Assembly (NCBI GenBank): GCA_036004685.1
Contig: DASYRE010000049.1
Span: forward strand, 1 to 64,000
Reading direction: 5' to 3'
DNA length: 64,000 nucleotides
Source: Candidatus Polarisedimenticolia bacterium
Lineage (GTDB): Bacteria > Acidobacteriota > Polarisedimenticolia > Gp22-AA2 > AA152
The position numbers and the translations under genes were made by a program. The notes under the pieces were generated by a model. That model was not told the origin of the DNA. It did no database searches and worked only from the letters and a program-made list of their open reading frames with translations. The stretch's first letter is position 1. Every line of letters starts with the position of its first letter. This document shows positions 1 through 7,747 of this stretch, in pieces.

Positions 1-133
1 AATCATGTTACATTCGGCCCCCGATCCATCCCGGCTCGCCGCGTTGCGCCTCGCTTGCGTACCGCCTTGGGTACGCGACGCTCTGGCGCGCCTTGCGATC
101 CGGGCGCCTCGGCGACCTCGGTGTTAACATGAT
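1..133. repeat. MITE/REP-like palindromic element
   Basis: The first ten bases (AATCATGTTA) and bases 124-133 (TAACATGATT) are a perfect 10-base inverted repeat. The centre at 55-74 is a tight hairpin (GCGTACC, loop, GGTACGC). The two arms between these ends are also partly complementary, so the whole stretch can be drawn as one long imperfect hairpin. There is no convincing gene inside. The layout suits a small non-autonomous mobile or REP-like element lying just after the stop of the neighbouring receiver gene. The window edge cuts the left side, so target-site duplications cannot be judged. Confidence 0.5.
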
Positions 134-148
134 TTCCGAAATGCAACA

Positions 149-598
149 CTAGAGGCCGCGCTCCTTGAGAACCCGCATCAGCTCGAGGATGTTGAAGGGC
201 TTCCGGAGGACCATGGCGCCCGTTCGCCGGGTCACACGGCGGAGCTGGTGTTCCCGCGCCTCGCCCGAGATGAAGACCACCCGATCGCGAAAATAGGGAT
301 TGAGCTGCAGGACCCGATCGTAGAGGAGCAGACCATCCTCCTCGGGCAGGACGAGATCCACGACGAGACCGTCGAAATTCGCCTCCGCGATGCGCTCCAT
401 CGCCTCGTCGGAGTTGAACGCCGTCTCGACCCGGTAGCCGGCGCCCGACAAGACCTCCTGCAATAGTTCCTGGACTCCGGGATCGTCGTCGACCACCAGC
501 AGGCGCCGGGGATTCGCCTCCTCCGGGGCCAGAATTCCTTCCGCATGCTCCACCTGACCCGACAGATGGAGATCGTTGAGACGCGCTCTCGGATCCAT
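149..598 (-). CDS. Stand-alone response-regulator receiver protein
   Basis: A 149-residue protein made almost wholly of one CheY-like receiver domain (about residues 32-149). The acidic pocket is at D37-D39, the phosphoacceptor aspartate at D81 (VVDLVLPEEDG), the switch hydroxyl at S111 (FISGEA) and the conserved lysine at K133 (RKPF). No output domain is present, so it probably relays phosphate within a phosphorelay or binds a partner protein. The start is the ATG at 598, preceded by a clear GGGGGAG ribosome site; an upstream in-frame ATG at 646 lacks one. No histidine kinase is adjacent, so its partner is unknown. Confidence 0.85.
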   Translation of the reverse strand: MDPRARLNDLHLSGQVEHAEGILAPEEANPRRLLVVDDDPGVQELLQEVLSGAGYRVETAFNSDEAMERIAEANFDGLVVDLVLPEEDGLLLYDRVLQLNPYFRDRVVFISGEAREHQLRRVTRRTGAMVLRKPFNILELMRVLKERGL

Positions 599-854
599 TT
601 TCTCCCCCTTCCACGATTCTCGCCTGACGCGATGGCTCAGGCGCACGAAGGTGAATATGGGCCGGAGGAGGATCTTTTCAATTCGAATTCTGAAATCCGC
701 GGAAAGACGGAAGTGCGGTATTTTTGGACACTTGCGAGGTCCGTGCGGGTCCGGCGTGGTTTTCAGCTGGGAGGATGGCGGGATTGCTAGAGAGCGGGAG
801 TTTTCTCCCCGCCGGGCGGCCGATGTGGCCGCCGATTCCGGGGCGAATCGGATT

Positions 855-930
855 TGGTGGAGCTGACGGGGATCGAACCCGTGACCTCATGACTGCCAGT
901 CATGCGCGCTCCCAGCTGCGCTACAGCCCC
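855..930 (-). tRNA. tRNA-Ala (GGC)
   Basis: A 76-nt cloverleaf read on the minus strand. The acceptor stem GGGGCTG/CAGCTCC carries the G3:U70 wobble, which is the identity element of alanine tRNAs. The anticodon arm CATGA-CTGGCAG-TCATG gives anticodon GGC, the T arm has GTTCGATCC, and the 3' CCA is encoded. It decodes GCC/GCU. Confidence 0.97.
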
Positions 931-945
931 ATCAGGAAGGGCGCG

Positions 946-974
946 AGTATAGCCGAAGGCCCCCGGGGGCGCAA
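946..974 (-). promoter_or_regulatory. Promoter for tRNA-Ala
   Basis: On the minus strand a -10 TATACT (946-951) is preceded by a weak -35 TTGCGC (969-974) at a 17-base spacing. The predicted start lies a few bases upstream of the mature tRNA 5' end at 930. The -35 is poor, so this rests mainly on the -10 and its position. Confidence 0.5.
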
Positions 975-986
975 GGATTGACCCGG

Positions 987-2345
987 CTACTGGATGTAGC
1001 CCAGAGACTTCAGACGCTCGATCACGTTCGAGTCGACCTCCTGGTCCGCCGCCGCGGGGGAAGGAGCCGGGCGCGGCGGGTAGGCGTCGACGTAGGCCGC
1101 TTTCCGGCGTTCCGCCCCGAGCTCGGAGAAGGCTCCCGCCAGGATCTTTCCGGGAAGCTGTCGCGAGATCGGCTCGCCGATCAGGGCGAAGACGGTGGGA
1201 AGAACGTCGACGAGTGTGGCTCCTTCGATGGTCGCTCCGGGAGCGATGCCGCGTCCGTAGAGGGCGAGGATTCCCTCCAGCCGATGATGGCCCGAGGTCG
1301 TCGGCTTGCCGGGGAAGAAGACCGGCTTGAATCCGTGGTCCGAAAGCACGACGAGCGTGGAGTGCTGGTCCATGCGGGACATGAACTCGCCCAGAATCTC
1401 GTCGATGTATTCGTAATAGCCCGGAATCACCCCCTTCAAGATCTCAATCTCGGCCGGAGGCGTCGCGTAGGGCTCGTCCTGGGGGTAGGTGAACTTCCAG
1501 AAGCGGTGGCTCACGACGTCGATTCCCCCGAAGTACACCGCGAAGAGATCGACGCTGTGGCGGGCGTACAAATGAAGGCCGATGCGGCGGTAGGTCTCGT
1601 CGGAGGCGAGACTCCACAGGAATCCCTCGACGCATTCCCGGGCCTCGGGGCTCACCCGCGGGAGCGCGGAGGCGTCGTAGAAGCGCCCGACCAGCGCCCG
1701 ATCCAAGGCTTCCGGCTTCACCTTCAGGGGCTCGATCTCCCGCATCAGGGAATCGGGAAAGGTCTGCCGGGGGATTCCCTCGACCACGGTCCCCTTCAGC
1801 GGACGCCCCGTGGACCAGTTGAAAACGTACGGGAGATAGGAGGTCACCATGTACCCATGGATCGGCTCGGCGGGCCAGGTGGCGAGCCACGCGACGACGC
1901 CCGCGGTCCTGCCTCCGTCGCGGTTTCCCAGGATGTTCCAGAAGGCCGGAGCCGACCGCATGTCGGACGTGACCGGCCGGTAGCCGCCGCCGGGAAGCCG
2001 CACGATGAAATCGGCGATTCCGTGGCTCGCGGGCGGCAGCCCGGTCGCGATCGTGGTCCAGAGCGCGGGAGAGAGAGTCGGCTCCATGGAGAGCAGCACC
2101 CCTGACGCCCCTCCGTCGACCATTTTCCGGAAGTGGGGCATCCGGCCCGCGTCCATCAGCGGCCGGATGACGCGCCAATCGGCCCCATCCACCCCGAAGA
2201 CGATCACCTTGAAGCGCTCGGAGAGCGGAGGCAGGCCTGGCGAGGACGTTCCCCCCCTCCCCGAACAGCCCGCCGACAGCGCCATCACGACCAGCGCCGC
2301 GGCCGCCATCCATCTCGACGATTCGGCCGGTTTTTGAGGAATCAC
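987..2345 (-). CDS. Type I phosphodiesterase/nucleotide pyrophosphatase-like lipoprotein
   Basis: A 452-residue member of the alkaline-phosphatase superfamily. A hydrophobic signal ends in a lipobox (LSAGC, Cys27), so it is probably a membrane-anchored periplasmic lipoprotein. The fold's metal and nucleophile regions are visible: FGVDGADW near residue 50, the catalytic Thr/Ser region EPTLSPALWTT near 88-98, and the late metal motif LSDHGF. The family hydrolyses phosphodiesters or phosphoglycans; the substrate cannot be told from sequence. The chosen GTG start at 2345 gives a long n-region. An ATG at 2309 would also give a usable signal peptide. Confidence 0.8.
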   Translation of the reverse strand: MIPQKPAESSRWMAAAALVVMALSAGCSGRGGTSSPGLPPLSERFKVIVFGVDGADWRVIRPLMDAGRMPHFRKMVDGGASGVLLSMEPTLSPALWTTIATGLPPASHGIADFIVRLPGGGYRPVTSDMRSAPAFWNILGNRDGGRTAGVVAWLATWPAEPIHGYMVTSYLPYVFNWSTGRPLKGTVVEGIPRQTFPDSLMREIEPLKVKPEALDRALVGRFYDASALPRVSPEARECVEGFLWSLASDETYRRIGLHLYARHSVDLFAVYFGGIDVVSHRFWKFTYPQDEPYATPPAEIEILKGVIPGYYEYIDEILGEFMSRMDQHSTLVVLSDHGFKPVFFPGKPTTSGHHRLEGILALYGRGIAPGATIEGATLVDVLPTVFALIGEPISRQLPGKILAGAFSELGAERRKAAYVDAYPPRPAPSPAAADQEVDSNVIERLKSLGYIQ

Positions 2346-2370
2346 GCGCCTTCCGAAAGGATCCGATCGC

Positions 2371-2400
2371 TTGTCATTATATCGGTTCCTCGGCTATTGT
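2371..2400 (+). promoter_or_regulatory. Promoter for selC
   Basis: TTGTCA (2371-2376), 18 bases, TATTGT (2395-2400). The expected transcription start is about five bases before the mature tRNA at 2412. It overlaps a divergent promoter for the phosphodiesterase gene. Confidence 0.6.
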
Positions 2401-2403
2401 ATC
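2376..2403 (-). promoter_or_regulatory. Divergent promoter for the phosphodiesterase lipoprotein gene
   Basis: On the minus strand a perfect TATAAT (2376-2381) sits 16 bases after GATACA (2398-2403). Its -10 shares bases with the selC -35 on the other strand, so the two promoters may compete for RNA polymerase. Confidence 0.5.
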
Positions 2404-2411
2404 GGGTCCCC

Positions 2412-2509
2412 GGAAGCGCATCGGTGCTGGTGTGCCGCCTGGACTTCAAATCCAGTGGGACGTGGCGAGAGCCGGGTCCGGTGGGTTCGATTCCCACACG
2501 CTTCCGCCA
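2412..2509 (+). tRNA. selC: Selenocysteine tRNA (UCA anticodon)
   Basis: A 98-nt tRNA with the special shape of bacterial tRNA-Sec. The anticodon arm CTGGA-CTTCAAA-TCCAG has anticodon TCA, which reads UGA. The D stem is six base pairs with a four-base loop (CGGTGC-TGGT-GTGCCG). The variable arm is long, the T arm is GTGGG-TTCGATT-CCCAC, and the 3' end is GCCA. The acceptor begins GGAAGCG/CGCTTCC. The eighth pair expected in this class is C opposite A here, a mismatch. The gene implies that the organism makes selenoproteins, so UGA in some of its genes may encode Sec. None of the selA/B/D genes is in this window. Confidence 0.95.
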
Positions 2510-2589
2510 GCGGGTCGACTCCTTAGGTCGGTGATTGAATCGAGACATCCAGCTCAATCTGTTCCCCATTTGATTTCCCTGGAGGTGCC

Positions 2590-3063
2590 ATGAGACGTGG
2601 TTGGTTTGCGGTTGTTCTGCTGGCGGCGGTCGCTGTGCTTCCCCAAACGGCCTGGGCGCAAGGATCCAAAAGCGTGGACGGAACGGTCTGGACCAAGCTC
2701 AACGCCGACAACAAGGCGCTGTTCACCCTTGGATACTTCACGGGCATTCAGATATTCGCGAAGTTCGCTCCGGGTCCCTGCACCGGCTGCGTCGCCGAGT
2801 GCATGGACGAATCCTCCGCCAAGCTCGTGCCGGTCGGCACCGCGATTCCCCAGGTGGTCCAGGTCGTCGATTCGATCTATCAGGATCCCGCCAACGAGGT
2901 CATTCCCGTGCAGTGGGCCCTGAAGCTCGCCGCGCAAAAGTCGAAGGGGATTTCGGACGAGGAGTTCAAAAAGGCGCTGGCCGAGGCCCGGCAGGGAAGC
3001 GCCCCGGCGGCCCCGGAAGCTCCTCCGGCCGCTCCGCAGCCCGCTCCCGCCCCCAAACCCTGA
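2590..3063 (+). CDS. Secreted hypothetical protein with CxxC/C cluster and Pro/Ala tail
   Basis: A 157-residue protein behind a good GGAGGTGCC ribosome site. It has a signal peptide ending near ...AWAQ. The mature region carries a cysteine cluster (PCTGCVAEC, about residues 63-71) that could bind metal or form disulfides. The last 30 residues are an Ala/Pro-rich low-complexity tail. I do not recognise the family. It follows selC by about 80 bases, but nothing shows that the two are functionally linked, and there is no internal UGA. Confidence 0.7.
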   Translation: MRRGWFAVVLLAAVAVLPQTAWAQGSKSVDGTVWTKLNADNKALFTLGYFTGIQIFAKFAPGPCTGCVAECMDESSAKLVPVGTAIPQVVQVVDSIYQDPANEVIPVQWALKLAAQKSKGISDEEFKKALAEARQGSAPAAPEAPPAAPQPAPAPKP

Positions 3064-3557
3064 GACCTGCGCTCCGCTCACCTCAGGCCCAACGCGCGAC
3101 GGCCGGAGAGACAAGGGTTCGTTCTGCCGGGATCGCCTGGACGGCAACCTCAGAGATCACCGACCAAAGTCGGATTTCCGATCCTGACGCGCCCCTTCCA
3201 CGCAAGGCTCTCCGAGCCCTGCCTGCACCACTCCAGGATGTAGCCCCGGCAGCGCCGCTGACAACTCCGGAACAGCCTCCCATGAAGCAGCCGGGCGCCC
3301 TTCCGGCGCTGCGGAGGAAAAACGCCAAGCGGCTCGCTCGTGGCGCCCGCGCGCCAATCGGCCGAGCGATCCGGCCGTGGATGACACAAAAGGACAGGTC
3401 GGTGTCCTCAATCTGCCCGCCGATTCCCTGTTTCCGCTGCGCGGCTGGACATGTCATCGGTGCGTCGACCCAGCCAAGAAAGCAACGCTTGCCGTTGGAA
3501 CAAAAGGACTTATATTCAAACCAGCCAGTTCCGTTGCGCCTCGCCGCAGGAGACCGG
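3064..3557. other. Intergenic stretch without a recognisable gene
   Basis: 494 bases in which no frame shows a ribosome site plus family-like sequence; the open frames here read as random Pro/Arg-rich peptides. The right end holds a possible sigma70 promoter for the TPR gene: TTGCCG (3489-3494), 16 bases, TATATT (3511-3516). Otherwise I see nothing in it. Confidence 0.5.
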
Positions 3558-4034
3558 ATGTTTGACGCGGAAGGATTGGATCTTCTTCAGCTCGCCAGGA
3601 AACAGGTCCTGAAGGGGGACTATGCGGAAGCGCTGCGCAGCTTCCAGCTGGCGCTTCAGCTTCTCGTGTTCGACGGCAACCTCGCGGTCCATCCGCAGTA
3701 CCTCTCCCATTACGGCGTCGCCCTGGCGGGATCCGCGGGGAAGATTGAAGAAGGACGCCGTCTCTGCGAGCGCTCGATTCAATTGGAGCCCTACGAGCCC
3801 GAGCATTACCTCAATCTCGGCGTGGTGCTGCTGATGCGCGGCGACCAGGCCGGCGCGTTGACGGCGTTCTCGCGGGGGCTGGCCGTCCGCTCCGATCATC
3901 CCGATCTGCTCGAAAGGATCCGGACGGCCGAGCGCCGGCGCACCGTCCTCTTTCCTGCCCTCCACCGAGATCACGTCCTGAATCGTTGTCTCGGGAAAAT
4001 CATCGCGGCGCGCCGCCTCACCCGACTCTCCTGA
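3558..4034 (+). CDS. Small TPR-repeat protein
   Basis: A 158-residue protein starting at an ATG after AGGAG. It is built of helical pairs typical of tetratricopeptide repeats: KGDYAEALRSFQLALQL, then LCERSIQLEPYEPEHYLNLG, then GDQAGALTAFSRGL. The C-terminus is basic. No signal peptide is seen, so it is probably cytoplasmic and acts as a protein-binding adaptor. An upstream extension in the same frame is meaningless coding sequence. The partner is unknown. Confidence 0.75.
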   Translation: MFDAEGLDLLQLARKQVLKGDYAEALRSFQLALQLLVFDGNLAVHPQYLSHYGVALAGSAGKIEEGRRLCERSIQLEPYEPEHYLNLGVVLLMRGDQAGALTAFSRGLAVRSDHPDLLERIRTAERRRTVLFPALHRDHVLNRCLGKIIAARRLTRLS

Positions 4035-4047
4035 TCCGTTCGCCTTC

Positions 4048-4076
4048 TTCCACCCCGAAGGGGTCCCCGCTATAAT
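4048..4076 (+). promoter_or_regulatory. Promoter of the rhodanese-glycosyltransferase cluster
   Basis: A perfect TATAAT at 4071-4076 with a weak -35 TTCCAC at 4048-4053, 17 bases apart. The transcript would start about 38 bases before the rhodanese ATG. Confidence 0.55.
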
Positions 4077-4121
4077 GGCGTCCTCCTCCGTGAGTGAGGA
4101 AGGCCTCCTTCGGGGTGATCC

Positions 4122-4568
4122 ATGCCGATTCAAAGTGCCTCCGCGGAACGGGCCGCCGAGTTGCTCTCCTCCGAGCAAGGCTATGTCTATCTGGACGTCC
4201 GGTCGATCCCGGAGTTCGCGCAGGGACATCCCCGCTCCGCCCGCAACGTCCCCCTCCTGCATGCCGAGCCCGGCTCCCGGCAGCTCGTTCCCAATCCGGA
4301 CTTCCTGAGAGTGGTGCAGGCCAACTTCCCTCCCGAGTCCCGCCTCCTCCTCGGCTGTCTCTCCGGCGGGCGCTCGCTGAGGGCGGCCGAAATACTCGAG
4401 GAAGCCGGATACCAGAATTTGCTGAACGTCCGGTGCGGGTTCGGCGGGGCGCGTGACGACTTCGGGCGAGTGACCGAGCCGGGATGGGAGGCCCTGGGCC
4501 TGCCCGTGGAACGTGAAGAGACTCCCGGACGTTCCTATCAGACCCTGCTGCGGCGGGCGGACGCTTGA
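4122..4568 (+). CDS. Rhodanese-domain protein
   Basis: A 148-residue single-domain rhodanese. The N-terminal YLDVRSIPEFAQGHPRSA is the CH2A motif with its conserved Asp-Val-Arg. The active-site loop CLSGGRS supplies the catalytic cysteine and a six-residue phosphate/sulfur-binding cradle. Such proteins carry persulfide sulfur in the cytoplasm. It is first in a rightward cluster, and its stop overlaps the start of the glycosyltransferase gene by four bases (TTGA), so the two may be translated together. That link may be one of transcription only. Confidence 0.88.
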   Translation: MPIQSASAERAAELLSSEQGYVYLDVRSIPEFAQGHPRSARNVPLLHAEPGSRQLVPNPDFLRVVQANFPPESRLLLGCLSGGRSLRAAEILEEAGYQNLLNVRCGFGGARDDFGRVTEPGWEALGLPVEREETPGRSYQTLLRRADA

Positions 4569-5548
4569 CCGTTTCTTCTTCGGAGCGGCCTCACCTCGCG
4601 GCGAGCCGTGCCCTCGCCTCCCACCTGTCGGTCGTCATTCCGGTCTTCAACGAGGAGGAGAACCTGCCGGAGCTGAACCGCCGTCTCCGTGAAACGCTGG
4701 AGGGAGCCGGCATTCCCTACCGACTGCTGTTCGTCAATGACGGAAGCCGCGATCGATCTCTCGATTGGCTGCGCGCCCTGTGCACCGCCGACTCGCGCGT
4801 CAGGGTCCTTTCCTTCTCGCGGAATTTTGGCCATCAGATCTCGATCAGCGCCGGCATCGCCCATGCCGACGGCGACGCCGTGGTCGTCATGGATGCCGAC
4901 CTCCAGGATCCTCCCGAAGTGATTCCTCACCTTCTCGAGCGTTGGGCCGAGGGCAGCGACGTTGTCTACGCCGTCCGCAGGAGGAGAAAGGAGGGGGGAG
5001 CAAGGCGTGCCGCTTACAAACTTTTCTACCGGATCCTGTGCGGCATCAGCAGCGTCGAGATCCCGCACGACTCGGGCGATTTCTCCCTCATGGACTCGCG
5101 GGTGGTGGCGCACCTTCGGAGCTTTCCCGAGCGCAACCGGTTCCTGCGCGGACTGCGGGCGTGGGTCGGATTCCGCCAGACGGAATGGGTTTACGAACGG
5201 ATGGCCCGGGCTTCCGGCGAGCCGAAATACCGGATCCGCCACCTGGTGAAGCTGGCTCTGGACGGTTTCTTCGCCTTCTCCACCGTCCCGCTCCAGATCG
5301 CGACCTACCTCGGGTTCATGGCGGCGGGCCTCGGCTTTCTCTATCTCCTCTTCGCGCTCGCCAGCCGATTCCTCTACAACACCCCGGCGGGCTGGACGTC
5401 TCTCGCCGCCATCATCCTATTCCTGGGCGGGACGCAGCTGTTGATCCTGGGTATCCTCGGCGAGTACCTGGGACGGGTCTACGAAGAGGTCAAACAACGC
5501 CCTCTCTACATCCTGGACGAGAGGATCGGCTTTCCGGATCAGGGTTGA
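4565..5548 (+). CDS. GT2 polyprenyl-phosphate glycosyltransferase (GtrB/DPM1-like)
   Basis: A 327-residue family-2 glycosyltransferase. The N-terminal GT-A fold begins with VIPVFNEEENLPEL and carries the metal-binding DAD motif in VVVMDADLQDPPEV. Two hydrophobic segments near residues 235-260 and 275-300 anchor it in the membrane, as in enzymes that move a sugar from a nucleotide sugar to undecaprenyl phosphate. The start is a TTG overlapping the preceding stop, with only a weak ribosome site. The neighbouring GT39-type transferase could use the lipid-linked sugar it makes. Confidence 0.88.
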   Translation: MTVSSSERPHLAASRALASHLSVVIPVFNEEENLPELNRRLRETLEGAGIPYRLLFVNDGSRDRSLDWLRALCTADSRVRVLSFSRNFGHQISISAGIAHADGDAVVVMDADLQDPPEVIPHLLERWAEGSDVVYAVRRRRKEGGARRAAYKLFYRILCGISSVEIPHDSGDFSLMDSRVVAHLRSFPERNRFLRGLRAWVGFRQTEWVYERMARASGEPKYRIRHLVKLALDGFFAFSTVPLQIATYLGFMAAGLGFLYLLFALASRFLYNTPAGWTSLAAIILFLGGTQLLILGILGEYLGRVYEEVKQRPLYILDERIGFPDQG

Positions 5549-5573
5549 TCCCTTTGTCGTCGAGGAGCGGTCC

Positions 5574-6332
5574 ATGGATCCTTCGATGTACCGGGCGTTC
5601 GCGGAGCTGCATGAGCGCCGTCACTGGTGGTTCGTCGGCCGGCGGCGGATCGTGGCCTCGATCCTGGCATCGGTCCTCGGAGATCGCCGCAACCTCGAGA
5701 TCCTGGACATCGGTTGCGGGACCGGAGGAATGATCCCGCTGTTGAGGCCGTTCGGCCGCGTGACCGCGATCGATCCCTCGGAGGAGGCGATCCTCTACTC
5801 GAGCGAGCGCTATTCCGGCCAGGCCATTCTTCGGCGGGTGGATTTCCCAAGGGAGCCGCCGCCGCGGGAGCGTTACGATTTGGTGACCCTTTTCGACGTC
5901 CTCGAGCACCTCGACGACGACCGGGAGGCCTTGTCTAAAGCAGCTCGCCTGCTCGGACCCGGAGGACGGCTCATCCTCACCGTTCCGGCGCACCGCTCGC
6001 TCTGGTCTCCCCATGACGAAATCAATCAGCATCGCCGGCGTTACGCCCGGGCCGAGCTTCAGGGCCGCATCCGGGAGGCGGGCCTCAGGCTCCTGCGGAT
6101 GACCTATTTCAATGCCTTGCTGTTGCCGGCCGTCTGGGCCGCGCGCCGCATCCGCCGGGGGGCGGCCCTGGAGGGGGATCGACGCTCCGACTTCAGGATC
6201 CAGACGGGCTGGATGAACAACTTCCTGGCTGCGGTGTTCGGTGCGGAGCGCTTCCTCCTACGCGCCTTCGACCTTCCCCTCGGCGTTTCGCTGCTGGCGA
6301 TCGCCGCCCCCGGAGAGCCTGCGGTCCGATGA
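5574..6332 (+). CDS. Class I SAM-dependent methyltransferase
   Basis: A 252-residue protein with the glycine-rich SAM motif LDIGCGTGGMIPLL (about residues 42-55), an acidic residue after strand 2 (AIDPSEEA) and the post-motif FDVLEHLDDD typical of methyltransferase type 11/12 proteins. GGAG precedes the ATG. It overlaps the next gene by four bases (ATGA). Lying between two glycosyltransferases, it may methylate a sugar, lipid carrier or quinone-like intermediate; the substrate is not visible. Confidence 0.85.
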   Translation: MDPSMYRAFAELHERRHWWFVGRRRIVASILASVLGDRRNLEILDIGCGTGGMIPLLRPFGRVTAIDPSEEAILYSSERYSGQAILRRVDFPREPPPRERYDLVTLFDVLEHLDDDREALSKAARLLGPGGRLILTVPAHRSLWSPHDEINQHRRRYARAELQGRIREAGLRLLRMTYFNALLLPAVWAARRIRRGAALEGDRRSDFRIQTGWMNNFLAAVFGAERFLLRAFDLPLGVSLLAIAAPGEPAVR

Positions 6333-7747
6333 AGAAGAGCCATCTCGGAATCATCCTGCTCCTGTCGCTGGCGGTTCGCGTTCCGCTCCTGGTCTTCCAG
6401 CACGATGCCTATCTCACCGGCGGGATCACTACCTCGCTCGGGCTGGTCGCGCGGAATCTTCTGGAAGGAAGGGGCCTCTCCGAGACGACGGGGCCGTTCA
6501 GCATCCTGCAGCTCTACGACCGCCAGGTCGGCGAGAAAAGGCTGATCGACATCCAGGACTTCCCCGACCCTCCGGACCAGTCGACGAAGCCGCTGATCCA
6601 GAGGATGCCCGGTTATCCGTTTCTCCTGGCCGCCCTCTGGAAGGTCACCGGCGAGTACCGCTATCTGCCCGTCCAGATCCTTCAGGTGGGCCTCAGCGCC
6701 CTGCTGCCGCTGCTCCTTGCCGGCACGGCCCGCCGCCTGTTCGGCTCCGCGGCCGGGCTCGCCGCGGGGGTGCTGGCCGCGCTGAACGTGCCGGAGGCGC
6801 GCCTGTCGCTCGTTCCTCTCTACGATTGGTGGCTCGTGCCCATCGCCGCGCTCTACGCGTGGATTCTGGTGCGCAGCGCGCCGCGCGGCTACCCGGCCCG
6901 CGACTTCCTGCTCCTGGGCATGGTGGGGGCGGCCGGCGTCTACCTGAAGCCGACAGTGGCCGCCCTGCCCCTGTTCGTGGTCGCGGCTCTCCTGCCGCGA
7001 CTCTCGCGCCGTCAGCTGGTTCTGCGCGGCGCCCTGGCGTTCGGGATTCCGCTCCTGGCGTTGCTCCCTTGGGCCGCGCGGAACCACCGCGTCTTCCACC
7101 GTCCCATCCTCACGACGACTTTCTTCTGGGCGACGATCTGGGAGGGCTACGGGGAGATCCCGAACCGCTTTGGCGCGGTGCTGGACGACCGGCGAACCTA
7201 CATGCAGGTCCTCTCCCGGGACAAGCTGCTGGAATACGGGACGCCGGAGTACGACGACTACTTCCGCGCGAAGGTGCTCTCGGTGATGGCTTCCAATCCC
7301 GGCTTCGTCGCCGGCCTCTGGGCGCAGCGACTCATCAGAGGCCTTCTGTTCCCCGACAACTCCTGGGGCATTCCATGGGCGGAGGACCTCGAGGCCAGCT
7401 ACATCTACTTCCAGTCGACCCATGGCGGCGGACCGCTCGCCTATCTCCGGGCCAGGCCCGGGGTCGCCGTGGTGAAAGTGGCCCGGAAGATCTGGGAGCC
7501 CTTGCTTCTTGTCCTGGCCCTGCTGACTCTGGGAGCGGATCGGGCACGCTTTAAGGAGTTCCTGCCGCTGGTCGCCATTCCCCTGGCCGGGCTCGCCGCG
7601 ACGATTCCGCTCCACTTGGAGAGCCGATACTTGCTGCCCGCCACGCAGATCTGGATCCTCTTCGCGGCGGCCCCCGTTGCCGCCTGGCTCGTCCCGGGAT
7701 CGCCGGGGTCGGGAGGAAGAGCCGAGGCGCCCGAAGCGCCCCCATGA
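6329..7747 (+). CDS. GT39/ArnT-like integral membrane glycosyltransferase
   Basis: A 472-residue polytopic protein with many hydrophobic helices and a large periplasmic loop after the first helix, as in GT-C glycosyltransferases of the PMT/ArnT type that use polyprenyl-phosphate sugars. The C-terminus is a Gly/Glu/Ala-rich tail. It is joined by ATGA overlaps to both neighbours, which suggests one translationally coupled unit. The acceptor (protein, lipid A or polysaccharide) cannot be told. Confidence 0.78.
   Translation: MKKSHLGIILLLSLAVRVPLLVFQHDAYLTGGITTSLGLVARNLLEGRGLSETTGPFSILQLYDRQVGEKRLIDIQDFPDPPDQSTKPLIQRMPGYPFLLAALWKVTGEYRYLPVQILQVGLSALLPLLLAGTARRLFGSAAGLAAGVLAALNVPEARLSLVPLYDWWLVPIAALYAWILVRSAPRGYPARDFLLLGMVGAAGVYLKPTVAALPLFVVAALLPRLSRRQLVLRGALAFGIPLLALLPWAARNHRVFHRPILTTTFFWATIWEGYGEIPNRFGAVLDDRRTYMQVLSRDKLLEYGTPEYDDYFRAKVLSVMASNPGFVAGLWAQRLIRGLLFPDNSWGIPWAEDLEASYIYFQSTHGGGPLAYLRARPGVAVVKVARKIWEPLLLVLALLTLGADRARFKEFLPLVAIPLAGLAATIPLHLESRYLLPATQIWILFAAAPVAAWLVPGSPGSGGRAEAPEAPP

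Noticed and set aside
2601-3557. Continuous frame leading into the small TPR protein from the left
   Set aside because: Overlaps a better-supported secreted protein gene and then reads as random Pro/Arg-rich sequence; the ATG at 3558 has its own AGGAG.
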